Shown here piece after piece: positions 26,093-33,240 of a stretch of 36,111 nucleotides of DNA. Each line of letters starts with the position of its first letter. The stretch's first letter is position 1. The DNA is from an uncultured SAR86 cluster bacterium. Its GTDB lineage: Bacteria > Pseudomonadota > Gammaproteobacteria > Magnimaribacterales > AG-339-G14. The notes below the pieces were generated by a model. That model did no database searches. It saw only the letters and a program-made list of their open reading frames with translations, and was not told where the DNA came from. Location of the stretch: NCBI GenBank assembly GCA_902578495.1, contig CACHCY010000008.1, positions 1-36,111 of the forward strand, given 5' to 3'. The translations under genes and the position numbers were made by a program.

Positions 26093-26172
26093 GATATTTT
26101 TAAAGAAATTTTAAATAAAATATGCCTCAATATTTCTAGAAAGTCTATTTTGTTGGTAGCTTGAACAAAGAG

Positions 26173-26201
26173 ATGACTTGAATAAAGTTGAATACTATAA
26201 T
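26173..26201 (+). promoter_or_regulatory. Promoter of tRNA-Val
   Basis: A -35-like ATGACT (26173-26178), a 17-bp spacer and a perfect TATAAT (26196-26201) lie upstream of the tRNA, with predicted initiation near 26208, five bases before the mature 5' end. Four of six bases match the -35 consensus. Confidence 0.6.
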
Positions 26202-26213
26202 TCTGAATTCTCT

Positions 26214-26289
26214 GGGCGATTAACTCAATTGGTAGAGTGCCACCCTTACAAGGTGGAAGTTACAGGTTCAAGTCCTGTATCGCCCACCA
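26214..26289 (+). tRNA. tRNA-Val (anticodon TAC)
   Basis: A complete 76-nt cloverleaf: acceptor GGGCGAT paired with ATCGCCC, D stem ACTC/GAGT with GG in the loop, anticodon stem CCACC/GGTGG with loop CTTACAA (anticodon TAC at 26247-26249), variable loop AAGTT, T stem ACAGG/CCTGT with loop TTCAAGT, discriminator A and an encoded CCA. UAC decodes valine GUA and related codons. It has its own promoter and is a single gene between the carboxylase operon and the PHP phosphodiesterase gene. Confidence 0.97.
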
Positions 26290-26296
26290 GCGATTA

Positions 26297-27544
26297 TTAA
26301 ATCCTTAGTTTAAAACTCAATTGAGCATTCTTTTTAGGTGCAATGAATGCATTTTCTACAGAAAATATAAGCTCAATGTTTTTCAATTCTTCTATAGTCT
26401 TTACTTCAATAATTTTCTTACTGTGAGGATCAATTTCAAAAAAATTGGTATTTTGAGACAAAGTATACTTAGAGAGATTCTTTAACATCATTTTTGCATC
26501 AGATTTATTCTCAATTAAAACTTCTAATATTGTTGTTTCTGCCTGGTATCCCAAGCTTTTCATGGATAGGCTGCTATTTAAAAGAGGTAATAAATTATTT
26601 TCTAAACCAATTAAATTATTCTTAAACCATACAACAGTTCTTCCTTCAAATAATGCTTGCTTAATTGAATTTTCAGATTTTCCTTTTGAAAGGATCAATG
26701 TTACTGGACGATGTTTGCCTTTATAAAATGAATAGTCCCAATCAATTAAATTATGAACATCTGAAGTTCCTATAATTGTTAAATCGTTATCTATAGCTAT
26801 TTGAAAAGCCTCATCTGAATAATTTATTCCGTTTGCAACTTCTATTCCATGCAGCTTATTGTCTTTAATAAGCTTTTTATGAAAATCAGTAAGAACAGAA
26901 ATACCTTGAGGGGACTGTGGCGTCCACCAGGAATGATTCCAAAAAATGAAACCTCCCTGAGCGTGTGCTGCATCCACAGCTTTCTCTACCGGCCAAACAG
27001 AAGTCAAAGCATAATAGTCTCTGATGGTTTTATTTTCTTCCCATGATGCTGCTTCAGGATATTGCTTTAAAAGTTCTTGTGCCAGCGGAATATTAGACTC
27101 ATCATCATTGAATAATAAATTTGCATCTTTGATGAAAATTGCGTTCATATGACCTGCTGGTGGTATTCTTGTAATTTCAGCTCCATTAATTACTAATAAA
27201 TCATCATTATTTTTATTAGCCAACAGAGCCTCCTTGTAAGCATCATTTCTATTTTTATTTGGTAAAAATTCAATGTGAGGTTGATATTCAAGGTGCTCAG
27301 TAATTGCTAAAACATCTAAGCCATCTCTCAAAGCTTCTTCAACTCTAATATTTGGCCACACATGTCCATCAGAAAAGACTGAATGAGTATGCAAATCAGA
27401 GACGATAACAAGATATTCTTTTGTATTTGGAAATGAGATTTTCCTATCTTCATTAATGTCTTTATCCAGAGATAAAGAACCTGCTTCTCCATCAGCAAAA
27501 GAGTAAAAACTTAAAATGAGAAAATTGATGAGTATTTTTTTCAT
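26297..27544 (-). CDS. PHP-domain phosphodiesterase, Sb-PDE-like, secreted
   Basis: A 415-residue protein with a signal peptide (1-17) and a PHP metallo-domain. The opening motif SDLHTHSVFSDGHVWPNIRVEEALRDGLDVLAITEHLEYQPH gives the first metal-binding H-x-H and the Glu/His pair. Later ligands are in NGAEITR, FWNHSWW and GTSDVHN. This pattern is very like the Sb-PDE family named after a Sphingobium phosphodiesterase acting on organophosphate diesters; that link is from memory of the family. With a signal peptide it would act in the periplasm, perhaps scavenging phosphate or polyols from diesters. The last 80 residues form a beta-rich appendix. It is alone between two tRNA genes; AGGAT lies just upstream of the ATG. 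Confidence 0.85.
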   Translation of the reverse strand: MKKILINFLILSFYSFADGEAGSLSLDKDINEDRKISFPNTKEYLVIVSDLHTHSVFSDGHVWPNIRVEEALRDGLDVLAITEHLEYQPHIEFLPNKNRNDAYKEALLANKNNDDLLVINGAEITRIPPAGHMNAIFIKDANLLFNDDESNIPLAQELLKQYPEAASWEENKTIRDYYALTSVWPVEKAVDAAHAQGGFIFWNHSWWTPQSPQGISVLTDFHKKLIKDNKLHGIEVANGINYSDEAFQIAIDNDLTIIGTSDVHNLIDWDYSFYKGKHRPVTLILSKGKSENSIKQALFEGRTVVWFKNNLIGLENNLLPLLNSSLSMKSLGYQAETTILEVLIENKSDAKMMLKNLSKYTLSQNTNFFEIDPHSKKIIEVKTIEELKNIELIFSVENAFIAPKKNAQLSFKLRI

Positions 27545-27610
27545 ATCCTATTTCTTATAGAGCATAATAACTGTTGATTAGTTTATGTGATTTTTTTTCT
27601 TCAAGGTATG

Positions 27611-27616
27611 TATAAT
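27611..27616 (+). promoter_or_regulatory. -10 element of tRNA-Asp
   Basis: TATAAT at 27611-27616 lies 13 nt before the mature 5' end of tRNA-Asp. No good -35 hexamer is visible at the expected distance (27588-27593, TGATTT). Confidence 0.45.
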
Positions 27617-27629
27617 TGCAACCTCAATT

Positions 27630-27708
27630 GGACCGGTAGTTCAGTTCTGGTTAGAACGCCGCCCTGTCACGGCGGAGGTCGCGGGTTCGAGTCCCGTCCG
27701 GTCCGCCA
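27630..27708 (+). tRNA. tRNA-Asp (anticodon GTC)
   Basis: A 79-nt cloverleaf: acceptor GGACCGG/CCGGTCC, D stem GTTC/GAAC, anticodon stem CCGCC/GGCGG with loop CTGTCAC (GTC at 27666-27668), variable loop AGGTC, T stem GCGGG/CCCGT with loop TTCGAGT, discriminator G and an encoded CCA. The D loop AGTTCTGGTTA is 11 nt, two more than the nine of E. coli tRNA-Asp; all stems are intact, so it should be functional. It lies 20 nt upstream of the SDR gene, possibly co-transcribed. Confidence 0.96.
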
Positions 27709-27728
27709 TTTTAAAAAGGTTCTAAATT

Positions 27729-28532
27729 ATGAAAATTGAAGATATTTTTTCGGTGAAAGACAAAGTAGCTCTTGTCACAGGTGGATCAAGAGGAGTTGGG
27801 GAAATGATTGCTTCAGCTTATTTGGCAAACGGAGCGAAAGTTTACATCACCGCCAGAAAAGCAGAAGCTTGTAACGACAAAGCCAATGAACTTAGTGAGA
27901 GATATAACGCAGAATGCATTTCAATTCCTAACAATGCCTCAACGCTTGATGGGATAGAAGAGCTGTATAACGAAATTTCTCACAAAGAATCTAAGCTTGA
28001 TATTTTAGTGAACAATGCTGGTGCAGCATGGGGAGAGCCAATTGAAGAATTCTCAGAATTAGGTTGGGATAAGGTAATGGACTTAAACGTCAAAAGTATG
28101 TTTTTTGTTACACAGAAATTTTTACCATTGTTAAAGGAAGAATCTACCAAAGAAAATCCAGCCAGAGTGATTAATATCGGTTCGATTGATGGTATTAACA
28201 CACCGGCTTTTGAAAACTATGTTTACAGTGCATCTAAAGCGGCAGTTCATCACTTGACTAGACATCTATCCTCAAGATTGGTGCAAGATAATATTTTAGT
28301 AAACGCAATAGCTCCTGGCCCATTTCCAAGCAACATGTTGGGGTCTGCAGTGGCTCATAACTATGATCCTTTAGTCGAAAGAAACCCTATGAAAAGAATA
28401 GGCACTGCTGAGGATGTTGGAGGTCTTGCAATCTTTTTATCTTCACGTGCTGGAAATTTCACTGTTGGTGAGACCATTATTTGCGATGGAGGTTTAACTG
28501 CTTCATCAGGTCACGACCTTACATCTGAATGA
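27729..28532 (+). CDS. Short-chain dehydrogenase/reductase (SDR)
   Basis: A 267-residue classical SDR. It has the NAD(P) motif TGGSRGVG (17-24), NNAG (95-98), catalytic S152, Y166 and K170 (in YSASK) and the PGPFPS loop. The Arg in TGGSRG and R43 after the second strand (YITARK) suggest NADPH preference. The body resembles FabG/RhlG-type 3-ketoacyl reductases. The substrate is unknown; being a few genes from the AtuA/carboxylase block, it could play an AtuG-like role, though a tRNA and an unrelated gene separate them. An AGG about 10 nt upstream of the ATG is a weak ribosome site. A terminator begins right after the stop codon. Confidence 0.9.
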   Translation: MKIEDIFSVKDKVALVTGGSRGVGEMIASAYLANGAKVYITARKAEACNDKANELSERYNAECISIPNNASTLDGIEELYNEISHKESKLDILVNNAGAAWGEPIEEFSELGWDKVMDLNVKSMFFVTQKFLPLLKEESTKENPARVINIGSIDGINTPAFENYVYSASKAAVHHLTRHLSSRLVQDNILVNAIAPGPFPSNMLGSAVAHNYDPLVERNPMKRIGTAEDVGGLAIFLSSRAGNFTVGETIICDGGLTASSGHDLTSE

Positions 28533-28761
28533 AAAAAACCCCGCATATTGCGGGGTTTTTCAAGAGAAAGTATCTCAACTAATCTCTTACTAGAGGCGGG
28601 ACGTACCGGCCTCTAGCCGGAATACGGGTCAACCCGTTGTCAAGAGGCACCCCCTGATATTCCTGCTAAATCGTTAATATTAATTTTGGACCACCTCCTG
28701 TACAGGGTAAATTTGTTGAAAGCAGTTCTAGAGAATCCCTGATATTTTTTCACTAGCTGCG
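28531..28761 (-). ncRNA. Putative structured small RNA with a 16S 3'-end complement
   Basis: An apparent stand-alone RNA of about 230 nt. A promoter ends at 28768 and the terminator lies at 28560-28534. Between them hairpins are packed closely, in transcript order: GCAGCTAG (28760-28753) with CTAG-AA-CTGC (28731-28722); CAGGAGG (28700-28694) with CCTCTTG (28647-28641), extendable by two wobble pairs; ACGGG-TTGA-CCCGT (28637-28624); CTAGAGGC with GCCTCTAG (28616-28590); AAGAGA with TCTCTT (28588-28562). The 5' base of the first stem coincides with the predicted start of transcription. AGGAGGTGGTCC (28699-28688) can pair with the end of 16S rRNA. It does not match tmRNA, RNase P, SRP or 6S signatures I know; a CsrB/Rsm-like sponge (three GGA motifs) is one alternative. 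Confidence 0.65.
28534..28560. terminator. Bidirectional intrinsic terminator
   Basis: A 12-bp stem (28534-28545 with 28549-28560) of A-tract plus CCCCGCA, a TAT loop and the complementary TGCGGGG plus T-tract. It ends the SDR transcript on the plus strand (T5) and the ncRNA on the minus strand (T7). It is the only strong intrinsic terminator I can see in the window. Confidence 0.9.
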
Positions 28762-28767
28762 ACACCT

Positions 28768-28796
28768 AATATAATTTTAATACTTGATTGTGTTGA
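28768..28796 (-). promoter_or_regulatory. Promoter of the putative small RNA
   Basis: On the minus strand, TCAACA (28796-28791), a 17-bp spacer and TATATT (28773-28768) predict initiation at about 28761, exactly at the base of the first predicted hairpin. It lies just outside the 3' end of the DASS transporter gene (28810). Confidence 0.6.
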
Positions 28797-28809
28797 GAAC
28801 AATTAAATA

Positions 28810-30243
28810 CTACACAAATAACTGAAAAGAATTTGGAAATAAATAATTTAAAGCTAGTAGGAGCAAGCCACAGATTATATTTAAGAAAATACCCGCTCTA
28901 ACCATGCGGTTTATAGGAATATAGCCCGATGCGTAAACAATAGAATTTGGAGGAGTTGCTACCGGAAGCATGAATGCACAACTAGCCGCGATCGTAAGAG
29001 GAACTATGAGCAGCATGGGATTGACTCCAATGTTTATACCAATCCCTGCAATGATGGGAATAAATGTAATGGTTGTTGTTAAATTACTGGTCAATTCTGT
29101 TAATACGATGACCATTGCGATTACAATGAACAAGACCAAAATTAGGCTGGCTTCGTTTGGTACTAAGTTAGCAAGCCAAATAGCTAAGCCACTATCATTG
29201 ACCACATAAGCAAGAGTCATTCCGCCACCAAATAAAAAAATTAAACCCCAAGGAAATTTATTTTGGATATCTTCCCAGTCCAGTAATCGTTTTTGATTTG
29301 AAGTCAAAAAGAAAAGACTCAAACCACCCATCATCGATATAACAGCATCCTCTAGTAAAAATAGAAAAGGAATATCATCAATTATTTTTCGAAACACCCA
29401 TCCTAAAGCAGTAAATAAAAATACAAGAGAAACTATCTTTTCCTCTCGGCTCATAACACCTAATTCTTCCTTAATTTCAAAAAGAATTTTTTCAGCACTG
29501 CCGGTATCAGAAAAATTAATTGGAAATAAGAATTTTGTTAGAACCAACCAAATGATTGGCAAAGAAATAATTGAAAATGGCGCTGCAATTGAAAACCAAT
29601 CTACAAAACCTATATCTAAATTATAGTTTTCAAATGCATATTGAATTAAAACTCCGTTGGGTGCTGTTCCAATTGGTGTAGTTATTCCACCTAAAGATGA
29701 AGAATATGCAATTCCCAGAAGTAAGCAGACTTGAAAATTTAGCTTTTGATTCTCGGATAAATTTTTGATGGAATCATTGATTGCTTGAATGATAGAGATG
29801 CCGATTGGAAGAAGCATAATGGTTGTAGAGGTATTCATAATCCACATGCTTAAAATAAAACTCGCTATCATGAAGCCTGCAATTAATCTCTCACTTTTGA
29901 ATCCAGTAATAGATAAAACAATCAAAGCTATTCGCTTATGCAAATTCCATTTTTGCATGGCGATAGCAATCATGAATCCTCCAGCAAACAAAAATTGAAC
30001 TTTGTTCATATACTCTTTTGAAAGCACTCCAATTTCTTCAACACCCAAAAGAGGGAAGGCGATAATGGGGATAAGTGCTGTTGCAGGAAGGGGTAATGCT
30101 TCTGTAGCCCACCAAATACCCATCAGAATAAAAACAGCTGCAGTTATCTGACCTCTTTGAGATAAATCATCTGGATTAAAAAAGATTAATATTGCTGTAA
30201 ATAAAAGAATTCCTGACCAAAATCCTATTTTTTTTGAGTCCAT
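28810..30243 (-). CDS. DASS/SLC13 family sodium-coupled anion symporter
   Basis: A 477-residue inner-membrane symporter of the divalent anion:sodium family (dicarboxylates or sulfate). The two substrate/sodium hairpin signatures are present: WIMNTSTTIMLLP near 135-147 and TSNLTTTITFIP in the second half, together with GGITTPIGTAPNGV and the closing LPVATPPNSIVYASGYI. About eleven hydrophobic segments are seen. Members with this ATPPN motif carry dicarboxylates such as succinate or malate, but the anion cannot be fixed here. The gene begins 4 nt after the sirtuin stop, so the two form an operon read from the cobB promoter. Confidence 0.92.
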   Translation of the reverse strand: MDSKKIGFWSGILLFTAILIFFNPDDLSQRGQITAAVFILMGIWWATEALPLPATALIPIIAFPLLGVEEIGVLSKEYMNKVQFLFAGGFMIAIAMQKWNLHKRIALIVLSITGFKSERLIAGFMIASFILSMWIMNTSTTIMLLPIGISIIQAINDSIKNLSENQKLNFQVCLLLGIAYSSSLGGITTPIGTAPNGVLIQYAFENYNLDIGFVDWFSIAAPFSIISLPIIWLVLTKFLFPINFSDTGSAEKILFEIKEELGVMSREEKIVSLVFLFTALGWVFRKIIDDIPFLFLLEDAVISMMGGLSLFFLTSNQKRLLDWEDIQNKFPWGLIFLFGGGMTLAYVVNDSGLAIWLANLVPNEASLILVLFIVIAMVIVLTELTSNLTTTITFIPIIAGIGINIGVNPMLLIVPLTIAASCAFMLPVATPPNSIVYASGYIPINRMVRAGIFLNIICGLLLLALNYLFPNSFQLFV

Positions 30244-30247
30244 TTAT

Positions 30248-30994
30248 TTAATGAGTAATTTTTAAATTTGAGAAGGTTTTCGAAATATCATCATGAATTA
30301 AAACATCTGCAAAATGATCAAATTGCGTTTCTTCATTGTTAACTATTAAAAGCTTAGCGTCATTTTCTTTTGCGATTAAAGGAAAATTTGCTGCAGGAAA
30401 AACCGATAGGGATGATCCTGCAACAATAAAAACATCAGCTTTTAATGTTTCCTCATGTGCAATAATCATTTTATCTTCAGGCATTGGTTGGCCAAAAGAT
30501 ATCGTTGCTGTTTTTATCCATCCGTTACAAGAATCACATTTAGGTGGCTTATTAGTAGATTTAAATTCTTCATGAATAAAAGAAAGTTCAAATCTTTTTT
30601 TGCAATCTAAGCAAACTGCAAAAGTTGCATTACCATGAAGTTCTGTGACTGAAGTATCACTCAGCCCAGATTTTTGATGAAGATTATCTACATTTTGTGT
30701 AATGCAATGCCCAGCATTTTTTGAATTAATTATCTCAGAGATTATTACATGTCCCTCATTAGGAATTTTTTCTTGAAAATTTGATTTAAATTCTAAGCTT
30801 TGGGTCCAATATTTCATTCTCATTAATTCTTGAGTCATAAAATCCTGAAACATAATGGGAGTATTTGTTTTCCAAAATCCTTTTGGTCCCCGAAAATCTG
30901 GTATTCCTGAATTAGTGCTTATACCTGCACCAGTAAAAAAAACTGGATAATTTGAGTGTAGAATAGATTCAACAAATTGCTCCTTAGTATTCAT
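30248..30994 (-). CDS. cobB: NAD-dependent protein deacylase, sirtuin (CobB/SIR2)
   Basis: A 248-residue sirtuin that removes acyl groups from lysines using NAD. Motifs: the NAD-binding FFTGAGISTNSGIPDFRGPKGFW near 19-41, TQNVDNLHQKSG, the catalytic His in ELHGN, a four-Cys zinc site (CLDC...CDSC), ATISFGQPMPE, and VAGSSLSVFPAANFP. The A-x5-Y-x2-R desuccinylase signature of class III enzymes is not obvious: the region reads FWKTNTPIMF, so general deacetylase activity is the simpler guess. It starts 6 nt after a minus-strand TATAAT (31006-31001), a leaderless arrangement, and is divergent from the patatin gene. Confidence 0.93.
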   Translation of the reverse strand: MNTKEQFVESILHSNYPVFFTGAGISTNSGIPDFRGPKGFWKTNTPIMFQDFMTQELMRMKYWTQSLEFKSNFQEKIPNEGHVIISEIINSKNAGHCITQNVDNLHQKSGLSDTSVTELHGNATFAVCLDCKKRFELSFIHEEFKSTNKPPKCDSCNGWIKTATISFGQPMPEDKMIIAHEETLKADVFIVAGSSLSVFPAANFPLIAKENDAKLLIVNNEETQFDHFADVLIHDDISKTFSNLKITH

Positions 30995-31000
30995 TAAATA

Positions 31001-31008
31001 ATTATAAC
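31001..31008. promoter_or_regulatory. Overlapping -10 elements of cobB and the patatin gene
   Basis: ATTATAAC reads TATAAT on the minus strand (31006-31001), six bases before the cobB ATG, and TATAAC on the plus strand (31003-31008), 17 bases before the patatin ATG. The gap is only 31 nt. The core is the same ATTATAA as between purM and the DUF2066 gene. Confidence 0.45.
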
Positions 31009-31025
31009 TGAGCTAAACAATCTGC

Positions 31026-31898
31026 ATGACAAAATATGTTTTATCTCTTGATGGTGGTGGCGTTAGAGGACTGGCTACTTCAGTTTTTTTATATGAATTA
31101 GAAAAAAAAATCGGTAAGCCTCTTTCCTCAAAATTTGATCTAGTTGTCGGCACTTCAACAGGTGGAATACTAGCTCTCATTATTTCAGTTTTAGAAATTG
31201 AAGGTCCAAGATTATTAGAAATCTATTCTGAAGAAAATTTAAAAAAGATCTTTACCCGATCTTTCTCGAGTCTTTTTCGAACTAAATATAATGGCCACAA
31301 AAAAATGGAAGTTATGTATGATTATTTTGGAAGCTTAAAACTGTCTAGTTCAGATACCCCGTGCTCAATCGTTACTTACAATCTAAATACTCGATTTCCA
31401 GAAATTTTTTCCGAAAGAGATCATCCTGAAGTATCTGTTGCAAAAGTAGCTTCTGCTACTTCTGCAGCACCGACCTATTTTCCTGCAGTACAAATAGGAA
31501 CTGATTGGTACGTGGATGGGGCTGTTTCAACAAATAATCCTGCCCTAATTGCTTTAACAGAAGCAAAAAAACTTTTTCCAGATGAAGAGATTAAAGTTTT
31601 TAGTATTGGGACAGGCTTTAATAACAACTTCATTGATGGATCAATAGCAAAATATTGGGGATCTTTATCTTGGCTGAGAGGAGGAATTATTCCAATGCTT
31701 TTAGAATCAAATCTTGAACATCAATTAGCTCAGGAAATTATTGGTCAAAATTATTTTCGAGTTGACTCTAATCTGAATGAAGTTGCCTCTAAAATTGATA
31801 TCAAAACAATGAGTAATTTGGAATTAATGAGAGAAATGGGTTTTCAATGGTGGGATAAATTTGAAAACTCTTCTCTAAAATTTTTAGATGAAACTTAA
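31026..31898 (+). CDS. Patatin-like phospholipase
   Basis: A 290-residue acyl hydrolase with the patatin catalytic dyad. It has the oxyanion loop LDGGGVRG (8-15), the nucleophile elbow G42-T-S44-T-G46, and D164-G-A in WYVDGAVSTNNPA. No signal peptide or membrane segment is seen, so it is likely cytosolic and acts on phospholipids or acyl esters. The N-terminal layout and overall length match the compact bacterial CapV/patatin class. That class includes nucleotide-activated anti-phage effectors, but there is no cyclase gene beside this one, so a housekeeping lipid role is more probable. gpsA begins 11 nt before its stop. Confidence 0.9.
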   Translation: MTKYVLSLDGGGVRGLATSVFLYELEKKIGKPLSSKFDLVVGTSTGGILALIISVLEIEGPRLLEIYSEENLKKIFTRSFSSLFRTKYNGHKKMEVMYDYFGSLKLSSSDTPCSIVTYNLNTRFPEIFSERDHPEVSVAKVASATSAAPTYFPAVQIGTDWYVDGAVSTNNPALIALTEAKKLFPDEEIKVFSIGTGFNNNFIDGSIAKYWGSLSWLRGGIIPMLLESNLEHQLAQEIIGQNYFRVDSNLNEVASKIDIKTMSNLELMREMGFQWWDKFENSSLKFLDET

Positions 31899-32892
31899 AA
31901 ATAATAAAATTGGAATTTTAGGATCTGGCTCTTGGGGAACAGTTCTAGCTGATATTGCAGCAAATAATGGATACAAAGTGTCAATCTGGTCACGTAACCC
32001 AAGCACCGTTAATGAAATAAATAAAAATCATACAAACAAAAAATATTCTGGTAACAAGAAATTACACATAAATATAAAAGCAACCTCAAACCAAAAAGAT
32101 GTATTAAATCTAAGCCACGTAATAGTTTGCATACCATCATCATCTGTAAGGGGTTTTTTCAGAAAAAATAAAAAACACATAGTGCCAGAGACTTCTTTTC
32201 TCATAGCCTCAAAAGGCCTGGAAAAGAAAACTTTTTACACAATGAGTGAGATTCTCAAAGAAGAGCTCATGATGGAATCAAACATAAGTGTTTTATCTGG
32301 CCCTAATTTAGCGTCTGAAATCATCGAGGGTATGGCAGCGGCTTGTGTGATCGCTGCTAAAAACAAAAAAATAGGTAAAGAATTTTTAAATATTTTTGAT
32401 AGACAAAGTTTTAAAGTTTTTCTTAACAATGATGTAAAAGGTGTTGAACTTGCTGGGGCTCTAAAAAATATTTATGCAATCGTTTCTGGATTATCCGATG
32501 GATTGGGGAACAAAAAAAATACAAAAGCAATGATTTTGACAAGAAGCCTGGTAGAAATGTCTCACCTTTTTGAAGCTTTGAAATTAAAAAAATTAACTTT
32601 ATTAGGTTTAGCTGGAGTTGGCGATCTCATTGCCACCGCCAGTTCAGAAAAAAGTAGAAACTATTCTTTTGGTTATCTTTTGGGCAAAGGAAAAACACGA
32701 GACGAGGCAAAAAAAATAATAGATCAGGTTATTGAGGGAGAAAAAACTTTAAAAATAGTCTATGAAAAAGTTTCCATCCTAAAATTAGATATGCCAATTG
32801 TGGAAAAACTATACAATATCGTCTTTAAAAAAGGCTCAATAAAAGAATCTTTTGATAAAATGGTTCTTGAGACTGACGGAAGAGATTTATAA
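31888..32892 (+). CDS. gpsA: Glycerol-3-phosphate dehydrogenase [NAD(P)+]
   Basis: GpsA reduces dihydroxyacetone phosphate to sn-glycerol 3-phosphate, the backbone of phospholipids. The 334-residue protein has the Rossmann motif GILGSGSWGTVLA (9-21), VCIPSSSVRGF, LIASKGLE, VLSGPNLASE, and the catalytic Lys region VELAGALKNIYAIVSGLSDGLG, then GLAGVGDLIATASSEKSRNY. It overlaps the patatin gene by 11 nt, so a lipase and a glycerolipid-precursor enzyme are co-expressed. DUF4389 follows on the next base. Confidence 0.95.
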   Translation: MKLKNNKIGILGSGSWGTVLADIAANNGYKVSIWSRNPSTVNEINKNHTNKKYSGNKKLHINIKATSNQKDVLNLSHVIVCIPSSSVRGFFRKNKKHIVPETSFLIASKGLEKKTFYTMSEILKEELMMESNISVLSGPNLASEIIEGMAAACVIAAKNKKIGKEFLNIFDRQSFKVFLNNDVKGVELAGALKNIYAIVSGLSDGLGNKKNTKAMILTRSLVEMSHLFEALKLKKLTLLGLAGVGDLIATASSEKSRNYSFGYLLGKGKTRDEAKKIIDQVIEGEKTLKIVYEKVSILKLDMPIVEKLYNIVFKKGSIKESFDKMVLETDGRDL

Positions 32893-33240
32893 ATGAGTGA
32901 AGAAGATAAAAAAATAGAAGAAGAAAACAAGGAAGTAGAAACAACCCATGAATCTGTTTCTGATGAAGCAATGTCAAATATTAAAGACAGTTCTACCTGG
33001 ATAGATGCTCTTCTCGTCGTTGTTTATTTGATAGTCATATCCTATTCAATATTTTTGTTGTGGATAATTGCTTTTGCACAGTTTATTTTTAAACTAATAA
33101 CAAAAAAACCAAATAAAAATTTAGGCGATCTAACGAATGTATTTCAAAAATTCATTAACCAAATTATCGATTTTGTGACTTTTGAAACAGAAGCAAGACC
33201 GTATCCTTTTAATTCTTTAAAAAATTCAGAAGATGATTGA
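32893..33240 (+). CDS. DUF4389 domain membrane protein
   Basis: A 115-residue protein. The first 38 residues are very acidic and probably disordered. One long hydrophobic stretch (about 43-75) follows, then [34 protein letters not shown]. The [12 protein letters not shown]...QIIDFVTF tail is the typical DUF4389 pattern. The function is unknown. It starts directly after the gpsA stop, and the GST gene begins 8 nt before its end, so it is part of the same operon. Confidence 0.85.
   Translation: MSEEDKKIEEENKEVETTHESVSDEAMSNIKDSSTWIDALLVVVYLIVISYSIFLLWIIAFAQFIFKLITKKPNKNLGDLTNVFQKFINQIIDFVTFETEARPYPFNSLKNSEDD

Noticed and set aside
28688-28699. Remnant of a 16S rRNA 3' end (GGACCACCTCCT on the plus strand)
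   Set aside because: No rRNA-like sequence flanks it, and the motif takes part in a local helix on the other strand.
28531-28800. tmRNA, 6S, SRP or RNase P RNA in this gap
   Set aside because: No tRNA-like end with CCA or tag frame, no SRP GGAAGG loop, no RNase P core motif, and the serial hairpins with terminator do not fit the 6S rod.
31026-31898. Patatin gene as an anti-phage CapV effector next to a sirtuin (defence island)
   Set aside because: There is no nucleotide cyclase or other defence gene, and the flanks are gpsA and cobB, both housekeeping genes; the sirtuin is a plain CobB without a fused domain.
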